A stretch of DNA of 18,282 nt from JBCBEX01 sp039177895 (GCA_039177895.1 JBCDFO010000046.1:1-18282), one strand, 5' to 3'; positions 7,084 to 15,087 are shown, counted from the first letter of the stretch. Notes: a model not told the origin generated them from the sequence alone. Numbers and translations: made by a program.

Positions 7084-7359
7084 ATGCCTATGCCGACCCT
7101 CAACCTACCCGATCTCCCTGCTAGCATAGACGAAGCCCGCGCACGGCTCCTCCTTGCCATCCGTCTCTTCCAGGAAGACGAGGTGTCGGTCGGACGTGCC
7201 GCGCGGATCGCAGGTCTGCCCTACCGGGCCTTTCTCGACGCGTTGCGCGAGCGCGGTATCCCAGCGTTTGTCTACGACGATGTGGAAGCGTTCGAGCGCG
7301 AACTGCAGACGGTGCGAGCCTGGGCTGCTGAACGTGGTGCTGAGCACGAGGCCGAATGA
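7084..7359 (+). CDS. UPF0175 family antitoxin-like protein
   Basis: 91 aa from ATG 7084; ATG 7090 (MPTLNLPDLP) matches family starts slightly better, and a GTG at 7060 is also in frame. It has the UPF0175 layout: a short beta strand (LNLPDLPAS), helix ARARLLLAIRLFQEDEVSVGRAARIAGLPYRAFLDALRER, in which SVGRAARIAGLPYRAFLDAL resembles a helix-turn-helix, then GIPAFVYDDVEAFERELQTVRAW. UPF0175 genes usually precede DUF3368 PIN-domain genes and are taken to be their antitoxins, neutralising the nuclease and repressing the operon. The stop overlaps the start of the PIN gene (ATGA, 4 nt), so the two are translationally coupled. Activity is inferred from family and context. Confidence 0.85.
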   Translation: MPMPTLNLPDLPASIDEARARLLLAIRLFQEDEVSVGRAARIAGLPYRAFLDALRERGIPAFVYDDVEAFERELQTVRAWAAERGAEHEAE

Positions 7360-7817
7360 GCCGACTCGTCGTCACGGACACATCCTGCTTGATTGCGCTG
7401 GACCGGGTACGCCTCGTGGGACTGCTTCCGCAACTCTATCCTCAGATCAGTGCGCCCAGGGCAGTCATTGCCGAATACGGTCACTGTCCCGCCTGGCTGC
7501 GTGAGGTACCGGTTCAGGATCGAAGCGCTGTCCGTGCTCTGCTTGCACGCAACCTGGACCTCGGCGAGAGCGAGGCTATCGTATATGCATTGACGCTGCC
7601 AGACGCCTTGTTGCTGATCGATGAAGCCCGGGGACGTCGCGCCGCCGAGCAGGCTGGACTCAAGATCGTGGGCACCGCAGGTGTGTTGATCTCGGCGAAG
7701 GCTATGCGTTTGATCCCTGCAGTTAAGCCGGTCCTCGATACGCTCCTACAGGACCATGACTTTCGGTTGAGCGGCGCCATCTACAGGGCAGCGCTTCGCG
7801 CATCAGGCGAGGCGTAG
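7356..7817 (+). CDS. DUF3368 PIN-like domain toxin
   Basis: 153 aa. It shows the PIN-fold acidic positions: D8 in VVTDTSCLIAL, E40 in AVIAEYG, E71/E73 in LGESEAIVYAL and D89 in LLLIDEARGRRAAE, followed by GLKIVGTAGVLISAK. This is the DUF3368 pattern, a VapC-related group of presumed metal-dependent RNases that act as toxins. All residues of the putative Mg/Mn site seem intact and the length is normal (about 155 aa), so the gene looks functional. The 4-nt overlap with the UPF0175 gene upstream supports a toxin-antitoxin pair. The stop TAG lies in one arm of a hairpin whose other arm holds the stop of convergent thrS. The RNA target is not predictable. Confidence 0.85.
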   Translation: MSRLVVTDTSCLIALDRVRLVGLLPQLYPQISAPRAVIAEYGHCPAWLREVPVQDRSAVRALLARNLDLGESEAIVYALTLPDALLLIDEARGRRAAEQAGLKIVGTAGVLISAKAMRLIPAVKPVLDTLLQDHDFRLSGAIYRAALRASGEA

Positions 7818-7831
7818 CGCCTACGCCCGCC
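7806..7831. terminator. hairpin shared by the converging PIN toxin and thrS 3' ends
   Basis: GGCGTAG (7811-7817), loop CGC (7818-7820) and CTACGCC (7821-7827) form a perfect 7-bp stem. With one bulged A (7810), GGCG/CGCC (7806-7809 with 7828-7831) adds 4 bp. The 3-nt loop is the whole intergenic gap, and each arm ends in the TAG stop of its gene. No T-run follows on either strand, so intrinsic termination in both directions is possible but not proven. Confidence 0.5.
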
Positions 7832-9809
7832 CCAACTGCTCGGCGACCTCCTGCTGGAGCGTGGCGATGAACTCGGCCGTCAGCACGGCGCCGCGATCCC
7901 CCTCGGCCTGGCGGCGGACGGCGACGGTCCCCGCCTCGACTTCCTTGCCGCCGACGACGAGCATGTAGGGCACCTTCTCGACCTCGGCGTCGCGGATCTT
8001 GCGGCCGACCTTCTCGCTGCGGAGGTCGGTTTCCACGCGGAAGCCCGCGGCGCGCACGTCAGCCGCGACGCTCTGGGCGTAGTCGCTGAAGGCGTCGCTG
8101 ACGGGGAGCACCTTCACCTGCACGGGCGCGAGCCAGACGGGGAAGTGCCCGCCGCAGTGCTCGATGAGCACGCCGATGAAGCGCTCCAGGCTGCCGAACG
8201 GCGCGCGGTGGATCATCACCGGCCGCTTCCGGGTGTCGTCCGCGTCGATGTAGGTCAGGTCGAAGCGCTCGGGGAGGTTGTAGTCCACCTGGATGGTGCC
8301 GAGCTGCCAGGGGCGGCCGAGCGCATCCTTGACCATGAAGTCGAGCTTCGGCCCGTAGAACGCCGCCTCGCCCTCCTCCTCGATGGTGTCCAGGCCCATC
8401 TCGGCGGCCGCCTCACGGATCGACTGCTCCGCGGAATCCCACAGCGCGGCTTCGCCGATGTACTTGTCGGTGTTGCTGGGATCGCGGAGCGACACCTGCG
8501 CGGTGAACGTGTCGAACGTGAGCGCGCGGAGCACGGTCAGCGTGAGGTCGATGACGTTCTTGAACTCGTCCTTGACCTGCTCGGGCGTGCAGAAGAGGTG
8601 GCCGTCGTCCTGCGTGAAGCCGCGCACGCGGGTGAGGCCGCCGAGCTCGCCCGACTGCTCGTAGCGGTAGACCGTGCCGAACTCGGCGTAGCGGATCGGG
8701 AGCTCGCGGTAGGAGTGCGGCTGGCGGTCGTAAATCTGCACGTGGTGCGGGCAGTTCATCGGCTTGAGGAGGTAGCCTTCCCGGTCGCTCTCGGGCGTGC
8801 CCTCGTCGTCGTCCTCGAACATGGGCGGGAACTGCGAGTCGGCGTAGTACGGGTAGTGCCCGCTGGTCTTGAAGAGGTCAAGCCGCCCGATGTGCGGGGT
8901 GACGACGGGCTGGTAGCCGCGCCGCGTCTGCTCCTCCTTGAGGAAGCTGGTGAGCGTCTCGCGCAGGATAGCGCCCTTCGGGAGCCAGATCGGCAGGCCT
9001 GGCCCGACCGACTGCGCGAACATGAACAGCCCCATCTCGCTCCCGAGCTTGCGGTGGTCGCGCTGCTCGGCGAGCGCGATCATCTCGAGGTACTCGTCGA
9101 GCTCCTTCTGCTTTGGGAAGGTGATGCCGTAGAGGCGTGTCAGTTGCGGACGCGAGTCGTCGCCGCGCCAGTAGGCCCCGCTCAGCTTGGTGAGCTTGAT
9201 CGCCTTGATGGGCTTCGTGGAGGGAATGTGCGGCCCGCGGCAGAGGTCGGTGAAGCCGCCCTGGGTGTAGAACGTGATCGAGCCATCCTCGAGGTCTTCG
9301 AGGAGTTCGAGCTTGTATGGGTCGCCCTTCGCCTCGAAGTGGGCGATGGCCTCGGCCTTGCCGATGGCCTGGCGCTCGAACGCGTTGTTCTGCCGCGCGA
9401 GCTCCTTCATCTTCTTCTCGATGGCCGGGAAGTCGTCCGGCGTGAGCGTCGGCTGGCCTTCGACGGCGGAGAGGTCGACATCGTAGTAGAACCCGCGCTC
9501 GATGGCGGGGCCGATGCCGAGCTGGACGCCGGGGTAGAGCGCTTCGAGCGCCTCGGCCATCAGGTGCGCCGAGGAGTGCCAGAAGGCCGCCTTGCCCTCG
9601 TCGTCGCGCCACGTGAGGATCTGCACGGTGCTGCCGTCCGGGAGCGGGCGGCTGAGGTCGCGCACCTCGCCGTCCTTCTCGCCGGGCAGCGTGACCTTCA
9701 CGGCGAGCGCGTTGCGGGCGAGGCCCGCCGAGATGTCCTGGGCGAGGTCGAGGCCAGTGGCGTTCGCGGGCAGTTCGCGGACGGAGCCGTCGGGGAGGTG
9801 GATCTGCAT
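7821..9809 (-). CDS. thrS: threonyl-tRNA synthetase
   Basis: 662 aa, class II aminoacyl-tRNA synthetase that charges tRNA-Thr. The full bacterial architecture is present: TGS domain at about 1-65 (MQIHLPDGSVRELP), an editing domain with HSSAH at 78-82 and LCRGPH at 189-194 (the HxxxH and CxxxH sites that clear Ser-tRNA-Thr), a catalytic core with Zn ligands C353 (MNCPHH), H404 (DDGHLF) and the His of VMIHRAPFGS, motif 2 around RYEQSGELGGLTRVRGF, motif 3 in HRAPFGSLERFIGVLIEH, and the C-terminal anticodon-binding domain (PVQVKVLPVSD to the end). Length is slightly above the usual 640. The ATG at 9809 is the natural TGS start. The upstream spacer to the divergent CDF gene is 197 nt; no leader structure is obvious. 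Confidence 0.98.
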   Translation of the reverse strand: MQIHLPDGSVRELPANATGLDLAQDISAGLARNALAVKVTLPGEKDGEVRDLSRPLPDGSTVQILTWRDDEGKAAFWHSSAHLMAEALEALYPGVQLGIGPAIERGFYYDVDLSAVEGQPTLTPDDFPAIEKKMKELARQNNAFERQAIGKAEAIAHFEAKGDPYKLELLEDLEDGSITFYTQGGFTDLCRGPHIPSTKPIKAIKLTKLSGAYWRGDDSRPQLTRLYGITFPKQKELDEYLEMIALAEQRDHRKLGSEMGLFMFAQSVGPGLPIWLPKGAILRETLTSFLKEEQTRRGYQPVVTPHIGRLDLFKTSGHYPYYADSQFPPMFEDDDEGTPESDREGYLLKPMNCPHHVQIYDRQPHSYRELPIRYAEFGTVYRYEQSGELGGLTRVRGFTQDDGHLFCTPEQVKDEFKNVIDLTLTVLRALTFDTFTAQVSLRDPSNTDKYIGEAALWDSAEQSIREAAAEMGLDTIEEEGEAAFYGPKLDFMVKDALGRPWQLGTIQVDYNLPERFDLTYIDADDTRKRPVMIHRAPFGSLERFIGVLIEHCGGHFPVWLAPVQVKVLPVSDAFSDYAQSVAADVRAAGFRVETDLRSEKVGRKIRDAEVEKVPYMLVVGGKEVEAGTVAVRRQAEGDRGAVLTAEFIATLQQEVAEQLGRA

Positions 9810-10006
9810 GGGGGCTAGAGGCTGTCAGCCGTCAGCTATCGGCAAGAAAGGGAGAACGGACAGTCTACGCGCGAAGCAGCCCGCCGCGCCGCGCTGGGGG
9901 CGAAAGGCTGGCGAAATCGGCTGGAGGCAACCCTCACCGCAGTAGATGCACAGGGATCATCCGCACGTTCACACGTTCATACCTCTTCACGTCCACACAC
10001 GCACCG
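9810..10006. promoter_or_regulatory. divergent spacer between thrS and the cation transporter
   Basis: 197 nt with no gene. It must carry promoters for both neighbours, but no box near consensus is clear. On the thrS strand GCTGACGGCTGACAGC lies about 20 nt before the ATG and shares GCTGACGGC with the repeats before the response regulator. On the other side CACGTTCA is duplicated in tandem at 9964-9971 and 9972-9979. TACCTCTT at 9980-9987 is a poor -7 candidate for the transporter. Confidence 0.4.
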
Positions 10007-11047
10007 ATGGCTCACGACTCACCCGGCATGGACGCGGCGCTCCCGCAGCGCTTCGACTGGCGCGACCCACGCTCACAGGCGATGGCGGCGAGCCTCGCCG
10101 TGGCGGTGCTCATGCTCGCTGGCAAGCTCGGGGCGTACGCCGCCACCGGCTCCACGGCCATCCTCAGCGACGCCCTTGAATCGGTAGTCCACCTCCTCGC
10201 CACGGGCATCGCGACGTTTAGTCTGTGGTACGCCGCCCAGCCGCCCGACGCGAAGCACCCCTACGGCCACGGCAAGATCGCCTACTTCTCGTCGGGCTTC
10301 GAGGGGGCGCTCATCCTCGTGGCCGCCCTCGGCATCGTGGCGACGGGCATCGTGGCACTCGTGACGGGGCCAGAGCTGGAACGGCTGGGGGTCGGCCTCG
10401 CCGTCACGGGGGCACTCGGGCTCGTGAACCTCGGGCTCGGGCTGTGGCTCGTCCGCACGGGGAGGCAGCACAACGCCGTCGTCCTCGTTGCGAACGGGCA
10501 GCACGTGCTCACGGATATGTGGACGAGCCTCGGCGTAGTCGTGGGTGTCGGCCTCGTGTGGCTCACGGGCGTGACCTGGATCGACCCCGTCGTGGCGATC
10601 CTGCTGGGGCTCAACATCGGCTGGACGGCCGTCGCGCTGCTGCGCAAGGCGTACCGAGGCCTGATGGAGCACGCCGACCCCGACGAGACGGCCCGCCTCC
10701 GCGCCGCGCTCGACCGCGCCGAGGCCGAGAGCCACATCCTCGGCTACCACTTCCTCCGCTACCGCCGCGTCAACGACCAGGTCTACGTGGAGGTGCACCT
10801 CCTCTTCCCCGGCGGTCTCCCCATTGAGGACGCCCACGCGCACGCGACGCAGGTCGAGGAAGCCATCCGCGCCGTCTTCCCGAAGGACCACGTGGAGGTG
10901 ACGACCCATCTCGAACCCGACACCCACGAGCACCCCGACGACGACGTGCACGACCATCTCCGCGATGCCCTCTCCGGCACCACGCGGGACATGGCAGAGG
11001 GTACAGCGCCGAGCATCCAAGACAACCCAGTGGTAACGCAGCCGTAG
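10007..11047 (+). CDS. cation diffusion facilitator (CDF) family metal transporter
   Basis: 346 aa inner-membrane antiporter that exports divalent metal ions against protons. It has about six transmembrane helices at residues 25-215, followed by a cytoplasmic metal-binding domain (about 225-310). Signatures are GSTAILSDALESVVH (48-62), PYGHGKIAYFSSGFEGALI (85-103) and H166-x3-D170 in NGQHVLTDMW, the transmembrane metal-site motif. In the first half of the site Asp 55 is kept, but the second position is Ser 59 (DxxxS), as in other SDALES-type members, so Zn, Fe or Mn cannot be separated. The tail is His/Asp rich (HEHPDDDVHDH), which fits metal binding. The ATG start has no clear ribosome-binding site. 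The GDPD gene follows after 62 nt. Confidence 0.93.
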   Translation: MAHDSPGMDAALPQRFDWRDPRSQAMAASLAVAVLMLAGKLGAYAATGSTAILSDALESVVHLLATGIATFSLWYAAQPPDAKHPYGHGKIAYFSSGFEGALILVAALGIVATGIVALVTGPELERLGVGLAVTGALGLVNLGLGLWLVRTGRQHNAVVLVANGQHVLTDMWTSLGVVVGVGLVWLTGVTWIDPVVAILLGLNIGWTAVALLRKAYRGLMEHADPDETARLRAALDRAEAESHILGYHFLRYRRVNDQVYVEVHLLFPGGLPIEDAHAHATQVEEAIRAVFPKDHVEVTTHLEPDTHEHPDDDVHDHLRDALSGTTRDMAEGTAPSIQDNPVVTQP

Positions 11048-11109
11048 CCCTGGCGTGATCTTCGGTTCGTACATCACGTGCCGTCCTCTCTCACCACTCC
11101 GCTTCCGTC

Positions 11110-11973
11110 GTGGCCAGTTCTCCGTCCTCCACCCTCACGCCGCGCCGCCCGGACGGCTTCGACCTGCAGGGCCACCGGGGCGCGCGTGGCCTCCGCCCCG
11201 AGAACACGCTCCCGGCGTTCGACCTCGCGCTCGACCTCGGTGTGACGACGCTCGAACTCGATACGGTGATCTCGGAAGACCATGAGGTCGTCGTGAGCCA
11301 CGAGCCGTGGATGAACGCCGAGATCGCCTCGCACCCAGACGGGCGGCCTGTTACGCAGGACGAGGCGCAGGCGCTGAACCTGTTTCGGATGCCCTACGCC
11401 GAGATCGCGCGCTACGATGTCGGGCAGCGCGGCCACCCCCGCTTCCCTGAGCAGCAGGCGATGGCGGCCGTCAAGCCGCGCCTCCGCGACTTGATCGCCC
11501 ACGCCGAGGCGAAGGCGGCCCGCGACGGCCGCCCCGCGCCGTTCTACAACATCGAGACGAAGTGCACGGCGGCCACGGACGACCTCTTTCACCCCGACCC
11601 TGCGACGTTCGTGCGGCTGCTCTGGGGCGTGCTGGAAGACGCCGGACCGGACGTGGTCGCGCGCACGACGCTGCAGTCGTTCGACGTGCGGACGCTGCAA
11701 CTCGCCAAGCAACAGGGCCCGCCCCTACGGCTCGCGCTCCTCGTGGAGCACGAGACCGACCACAGCGTGACGAGCCATCTCGCGCGGCTCGGCTTCGTGC
11801 CGCACATCTACAGCCCCGACTACCGCCTCGTGGACGCCGACCTGATGGCGGCGGCACGCTCGGTCGGGATGGACGTAATCCCGTGGACGGTCAACGACCC
11901 GGCGGAGGGCACGCGGCTCCGCGCCCTCGGTGTGGCAGGCGTCATCACCGACCTCCCGGACCGCGTTCGCTGA
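11110..11973 (+). CDS. glycerophosphodiester phosphodiesterase
   Basis: 287 aa. It hydrolyses glycerophosphodiesters (deacylated phospholipids) to glycerol-3-phosphate plus alcohol. The GDPD TIM-barrel residues are visible: H22-R23 in GHRGARG, E31-N32 in PENT, E49 and D51 in LELDT, H64 in VVSHEPWMN, and E in FYNIETK. The C-terminal WTVND and GVAGVITDLPD are typical of the last strands. The usual HD after the second catalytic His is HE here. A GTG at 11110 is the best available start, because no ATG lies between it and the HRGARG motif. No signal peptide is seen, so it is probably cytoplasmic. It lies in a run of same-strand genes, 62 nt after the CDF transporter and 130 nt before the rhomboid. 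Confidence 0.93.
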   Translation: MASSPSSTLTPRRPDGFDLQGHRGARGLRPENTLPAFDLALDLGVTTLELDTVISEDHEVVVSHEPWMNAEIASHPDGRPVTQDEAQALNLFRMPYAEIARYDVGQRGHPRFPEQQAMAAVKPRLRDLIAHAEAKAARDGRPAPFYNIETKCTAATDDLFHPDPATFVRLLWGVLEDAGPDVVARTTLQSFDVRTLQLAKQQGPPLRLALLVEHETDHSVTSHLARLGFVPHIYSPDYRLVDADLMAAARSVGMDVIPWTVNDPAEGTRLRALGVAGVITDLPDRVR

Positions 11974-12103
11974 GCCGCGGCGCAGCAGCATCGTCGCGAA
12001 GATCCGGCAGGTCTGGGACCCCGGCGGGCGCAACCTTCGTTGGGGCGAGCCGTTCGACCGCTTCTCCCTCACAGACGCGCACGCGCGTGCCCGACCTGGC
12101 CTG

Positions 12104-12805
12104 ATGCAAAACGCCTACAGCCCACCGACTGGCTTCTCCGTGATGCCGCCGGTGGTGAAGAACCTGCTCATCATCAACGTGCTGGTCTTCGTGGCCCAGC
12201 AGGGGCCGCTGGCCGATGTTCTGGTGCGGCTCTTCGCGCTGTGGCCCGTGGGCACGCCCGAGGCAGCGCTGCGCTTCGGCGAGCCCACGCGGATCCCGGA
12301 CTTCTATCCGTGGCAGCTCTTCACGACGGCGTTCCTGCACGGCAGCTTCAGCCACATCCTCTTCAACATGCTCTTCGGCGTGTGGATGTTCGGGATGCGG
12401 ATCGAGAACACGTTCGGCACGCGGCGCTTCGCCCTGTTCTACTTCGCGTGCGTGCTCGGCGCGAGCCTGACGCAACTCGCCGTGACATCGTATCCGTTCG
12501 TGGCGCAGAATGCGGCCTACTTCCCCGCGTTCACGCTCGGCGCGTCCGGCGGCGTCTTCGGTATCCTGATCGCGTTCGGGATGCTCTACCCTGACGAGCC
12601 GATCTACCTCTACTTCTTCGTGCCCATCAAGGCGAAGTGGCTCGTGCTGGGGATGATCGTCTTCAACCTGTATGCGGGCGTCTCGGGAACCCAGGCGGGC
12701 GTCGCCAACTTTGCCCACCTGGGCGGTGCGCTGACGGGCTTCCTGCTCATCCAGTTCTGGCGCGGCAAGCTGCCGGTGAAGCCTCAGGCACGCGCTACTG
12801 CGTGA
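12104..12805 (+). CDS. rhomboid family intramembrane serine protease (catalytically intact)
   Basis: 233 aa from ATG 12104; the frame is open 58 codons upstream, but that part overlaps the GDPD end and is not rhomboid-like. About six transmembrane helices. All rhomboid landmarks are present: H79, H84 and N88 in FLHGSFSHILFNM, the nucleophile S148 in GASGGVFGI, and the catalytic H205 in NFAHLGGALTGF. Rhomboids cut single-pass membrane proteins inside the membrane. The substrate is unknown. It is paired with a second rhomboid, lacking these residues, 131 nt downstream. The helix 1 region (PPVVKNLLIINVLVFVAQ) is typical of Bacteroidetes rhomboids. Confidence 0.95.
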   Translation: MQNAYSPPTGFSVMPPVVKNLLIINVLVFVAQQGPLADVLVRLFALWPVGTPEAALRFGEPTRIPDFYPWQLFTTAFLHGSFSHILFNMLFGVWMFGMRIENTFGTRRFALFYFACVLGASLTQLAVTSYPFVAQNAAYFPAFTLGASGGVFGILIAFGMLYPDEPIYLYFFVPIKAKWLVLGMIVFNLYAGVSGTQAGVANFAHLGGALTGFLLIQFWRGKLPVKPQARATA

Positions 12806-12812
12806 TCCGCTC

Positions 12813-12825
12813 GTTCCAGGGGAAC
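12813..12825 (+). other. short inverted repeat between the two rhomboid genes
   Basis: GTTCC (12813-12817), AGG, GGAAC (12821-12825): a perfect 5-bp stem 8 nt after the stop of the first rhomboid gene. About 10 nt further, TAGTTTG (12834-12840) resembles a -7 box with one spacer base missing. The rest of the 131-nt gap shows nothing. Confidence 0.3.
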
Positions 12826-12936
12826 CACCGCCGTAGTTTGCCTTCTCGCTTGTCGCCCCCCTGACGTAGGCCTCCTGCCGCCTACTCCCTTCCGCTCGGC
12901 CCGCCCGCCCCCGCGTGGCCTCCTCGCTGCTCGGTT

Positions 12937-13914
12937 ATGAATCCCGACTCCCCCCTCGCCCGGTTCCGCATCTGGTATACCGCGCTGCCCCGCGCGATGC
13001 GGTGGCTGCTGACCGTCAACACGGTGGCGTACGTGGCGTACATCTTCCTGCGCTTCATCCCAGGCGTGCCCGGCCTGATGGCAGACTTTCTGGCGTTCCA
13101 GGCCGTCATCCCCGACGCGTTCCTGAAGCCGTGGACGTTCGTCACCCACGCGTTCGTCAACATCGACGTCAGCTTCTGGGGGCTGATCGGGTTCCTGTTC
13201 TCGATGCTGTGGCTCTACTGGATGGGCCGCGACTACGAGGACATGTACGGCAGCCATCGGCTCTTCGGGCTCTACGTGCTCACCGCACTGGGCGGCGCGC
13301 TCGTGGCGCTGGCTGCCTCGGCGGCGATCGGCTGGCAAGGCCTCTACTTCGGCGCGATGGGCCCGGCGCTGGGCGTCCTCTGCTGCGTGGCTACGCTCCA
13401 CCCGAACCGGGGCATCGGGCTCTTGCTGCTGGGGGTGGTCCCGCTGAAGTGGGTCGCCATCGGGTTTGTGGCGCTCTTTGTCCTCATCGAGCCGCTGCCG
13501 ACCTACATGGGCGCGGCGCTCGTGGGCTTCCTCTTTGCTCGCGCGCAGCTCGCGGGCACCGACCTGGCCGCGTGGGCGATGCCGCTCTTCAGCAGCGGCA
13601 ACCGGGCACGCAGCGCTCCGTCGCGAGGCCGTGGCAGCGCCGCCGACGATGACGGCGGCTTCCTGGGCAAGCTGGAGCGCTGGGCTGCCTCGCGTGAGGA
13701 GAAGAAGCAAGGGGCTGCCCCGGCTTCTAAGTCTGAGGCCCCGAAGCGCCGGACGCCCGCACGGCGTCCCCGGGCAGAGCGCCGCTCCAAGGATGCGCCC
13801 GCAACCAGCCCGCGCGACATCGACCGCATCCTCGACAAGATCAACGAGCAGGGCTACGATGCGCTGACCGACGAGGAGAAGCGCATCCTCTACGAGGCAA
13901 GTGGCCGCGCCTAG
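12937..13914 (+). CDS. rhomboid-like protein lacking catalytic residues, with C-terminal DUF6576-like tail
   Basis: 325 aa. About six transmembrane helices at residues 20-205, then a polar, basic linker (about 215-285, KQGAAPASKSEAPKRR) and a small C-terminal segment (DIDRILDKINEQGYDALTDEEKRILYEAS, about 294-322) like the DUF6576 tail of Bacteroidetes rhomboids. The rhomboid fold is clear (SMLWLYWMGRDYEDMYG, GLYVLTALGGALVAL), but the active site is gone. GxSG is GAMG (Met 141 instead of Ser), the C-terminal catalytic His is replaced by Tyr 190 in PTYMGAALVGF, and the helix 2 His/Asn (HxxxN) is absent in WGLIGFLFSM; only H71 remains. It should be an inactive rhomboid, perhaps a binding or regulatory partner of the active one upstream. 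The next gene starts 18 nt downstream. Confidence 0.88.
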   Translation: MNPDSPLARFRIWYTALPRAMRWLLTVNTVAYVAYIFLRFIPGVPGLMADFLAFQAVIPDAFLKPWTFVTHAFVNIDVSFWGLIGFLFSMLWLYWMGRDYEDMYGSHRLFGLYVLTALGGALVALAASAAIGWQGLYFGAMGPALGVLCCVATLHPNRGIGLLLLGVVPLKWVAIGFVALFVLIEPLPTYMGAALVGFLFARAQLAGTDLAAWAMPLFSSGNRARSAPSRGRGSAADDDGGFLGKLERWAASREEKKQGAAPASKSEAPKRRTPARRPRAERRSKDAPATSPRDIDRILDKINEQGYDALTDEEKRILYEASGRA

Positions 13915-13932
13915 TCGCTGGCTTCGGCTCCC

Positions 13933-15087
13933 GTGAGGCCGCCTGTGACGCCTGTCGCTGTGTCTGTCACCACGCCCCCACCTAAGCGCCGCTGGCGGCC
14001 GCTGGTCTGGCTTTTCGTGTTCGTGCAGGGCGTTGTGCTTCCCCTCGCGCTGGTCGGTGGGCTGGCTGCCTACCTCCACCCGCAGACGTTCTGGTGGGCG
14101 CAGCTCGTCGCCATCGGGCTGCCCTACTGGACGGCGCTGCTGGTGCTCTTTACGCTGACGCTCCTGCTGGCGAAGCAGCGCGGCTGGGCCCTCGCATATG
14201 CGGTGATAAGCCTGTGGCTCCTCGCGCGGACGCTCCCGCTCGGCTGGCTCGCGTCGCCGCCCGACCCAGCTCCGGACGACCTTGTGCTGCTCACGTTCAA
14301 CACACCGATCAGCGGTGCCATCCCTGAGGTGCTGCTGGATGGGACCCGGACGTTTTTCGAGGACACCGCCCCGACCATCGCTGGTCTCCAGGAAGTTGTT
14401 ACGGTCCAGGGACGCGAGCGGCGCTGGCTGCCCAACCATATTGCTCTCGTGGCGGATTCCCTTGACTACCTCGTCCCGATGCCGCCGCTTGGCACCGAGC
14501 GGACCGTCGATGCGCGCGTGCCGCTGCTCATTCACCCCGCAGCGTCCGAGGTCGGCTTCGAAACCCTGTCGCAGAGCGCGTTCGAGCTCTTTCCGGACGA
14601 GGAGATGACGTCCGAGGTGTTCCGCACCCACTTCCGCTGGCAGGGCCGCGAAGGCGTCCACTACAACGTCCACCTCGTCTCGTTCGGCATCGCTAAGCCG
14701 TGGACGGACGGGGTACCCTTCTACTCGCTCTCGGGCGCACTGGGCTACCTGCGCCAGTACCGCGACGCCTACCGCCGCCGGGCCGCCCACGTCGAGGCGA
14801 TCCGTGCGATGCTCGCGCAGGAGACCCTCCCGGTCCTGATCTCGGGCGACTTCAACGCGACGCCCTACAACTGGAGCGTCCGCCAGCTGAGCCAGGGCCG
14901 CACGGACGCCTTCCGTACCACCGGGCGCGGCTGGGGCGCGACCTACCGCGCTGACCTCCCCGTCGTCCGCATCGACTTCGTGTTCGCCGATCCCGCGTGG
15001 GAGGTCGTCCGGGCGGAGGTGCCGAGCCTATTTCTCTCCGACCACAAGCCCCTGCTCGTACGGCTGCGGTGGGCGGAGCCAGAGTAG
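13933..15087 (+). CDS. membrane-anchored endonuclease/exonuclease/phosphatase family protein
   Basis: 384 aa from a GTG at 13933; other GTG codons within the next 30 nt could be the start. The N-terminal part has three hydrophobic helices (about 24-47, 55-80, 84-106), so the catalytic domain (from about 115) is membrane-tethered, facing either the periplasm or the cytoplasm. EEP-fold residues: N123 in LLTFNTP, E154 in AGLQEV, H247 in HYNVHLV, D306 and N308 in ISGDFNATPYN, D348 in RIDFVFA, and D370-H371 in LSDHKPLLV. The metal and phosphate chemistry therefore looks intact. Substrates in this family range from DNA to phospho- and sphingolipids, so the function stays open. It follows the pseudo-rhomboid by 18 nt and is probably in one transcript. 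Rhomboid-rhomboid-EEP is, as I recall, a common neighbour set in Bacteroidetes. Confidence 0.9.
   Translation: MRPPVTPVAVSVTTPPPKRRWRPLVWLFVFVQGVVLPLALVGGLAAYLHPQTFWWAQLVAIGLPYWTALLVLFTLTLLLAKQRGWALAYAVISLWLLARTLPLGWLASPPDPAPDDLVLLTFNTPISGAIPEVLLDGTRTFFEDTAPTIAGLQEVVTVQGRERRWLPNHIALVADSLDYLVPMPPLGTERTVDARVPLLIHPAASEVGFETLSQSAFELFPDEEMTSEVFRTHFRWQGREGVHYNVHLVSFGIAKPWTDGVPFYSLSGALGYLRQYRDAYRRRAAHVEAIRAMLAQETLPVLISGDFNATPYNWSVRQLSQGRTDAFRTTGRGWGATYRADLPVVRIDFVFADPAWEVVRAEVPSLFLSDHKPLLVRLRWAEPE

Noticed and set aside
8145..9818. 557-codon open frame on the plus strand opposite thrS
   Set aside because: Antisense shadow of a certain thrS gene; composition (runs of Glu/Val/Arg/Leu, no domain) is typical of the opposite strand of GC-rich coding DNA.
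9964..9979. Tandem CACGTTCA as a CRISPR-like or iteron repeat
   Set aside because: Only two copies without spacers; no array or initiator gene nearby.
11930..12103. N-terminal extension of the first rhomboid overlapping the GDPD gene
   Set aside because: The added 58 residues are not membrane or rhomboid-like, and the ATG at 12104 fits the family.
12784..14790. 668-codon open frame on the minus strand opposite the rhomboid and EEP genes
   Set aside because: Shadow of three well-supported plus-strand genes; Arg/Glu/Gln-rich with no recognisable fold.
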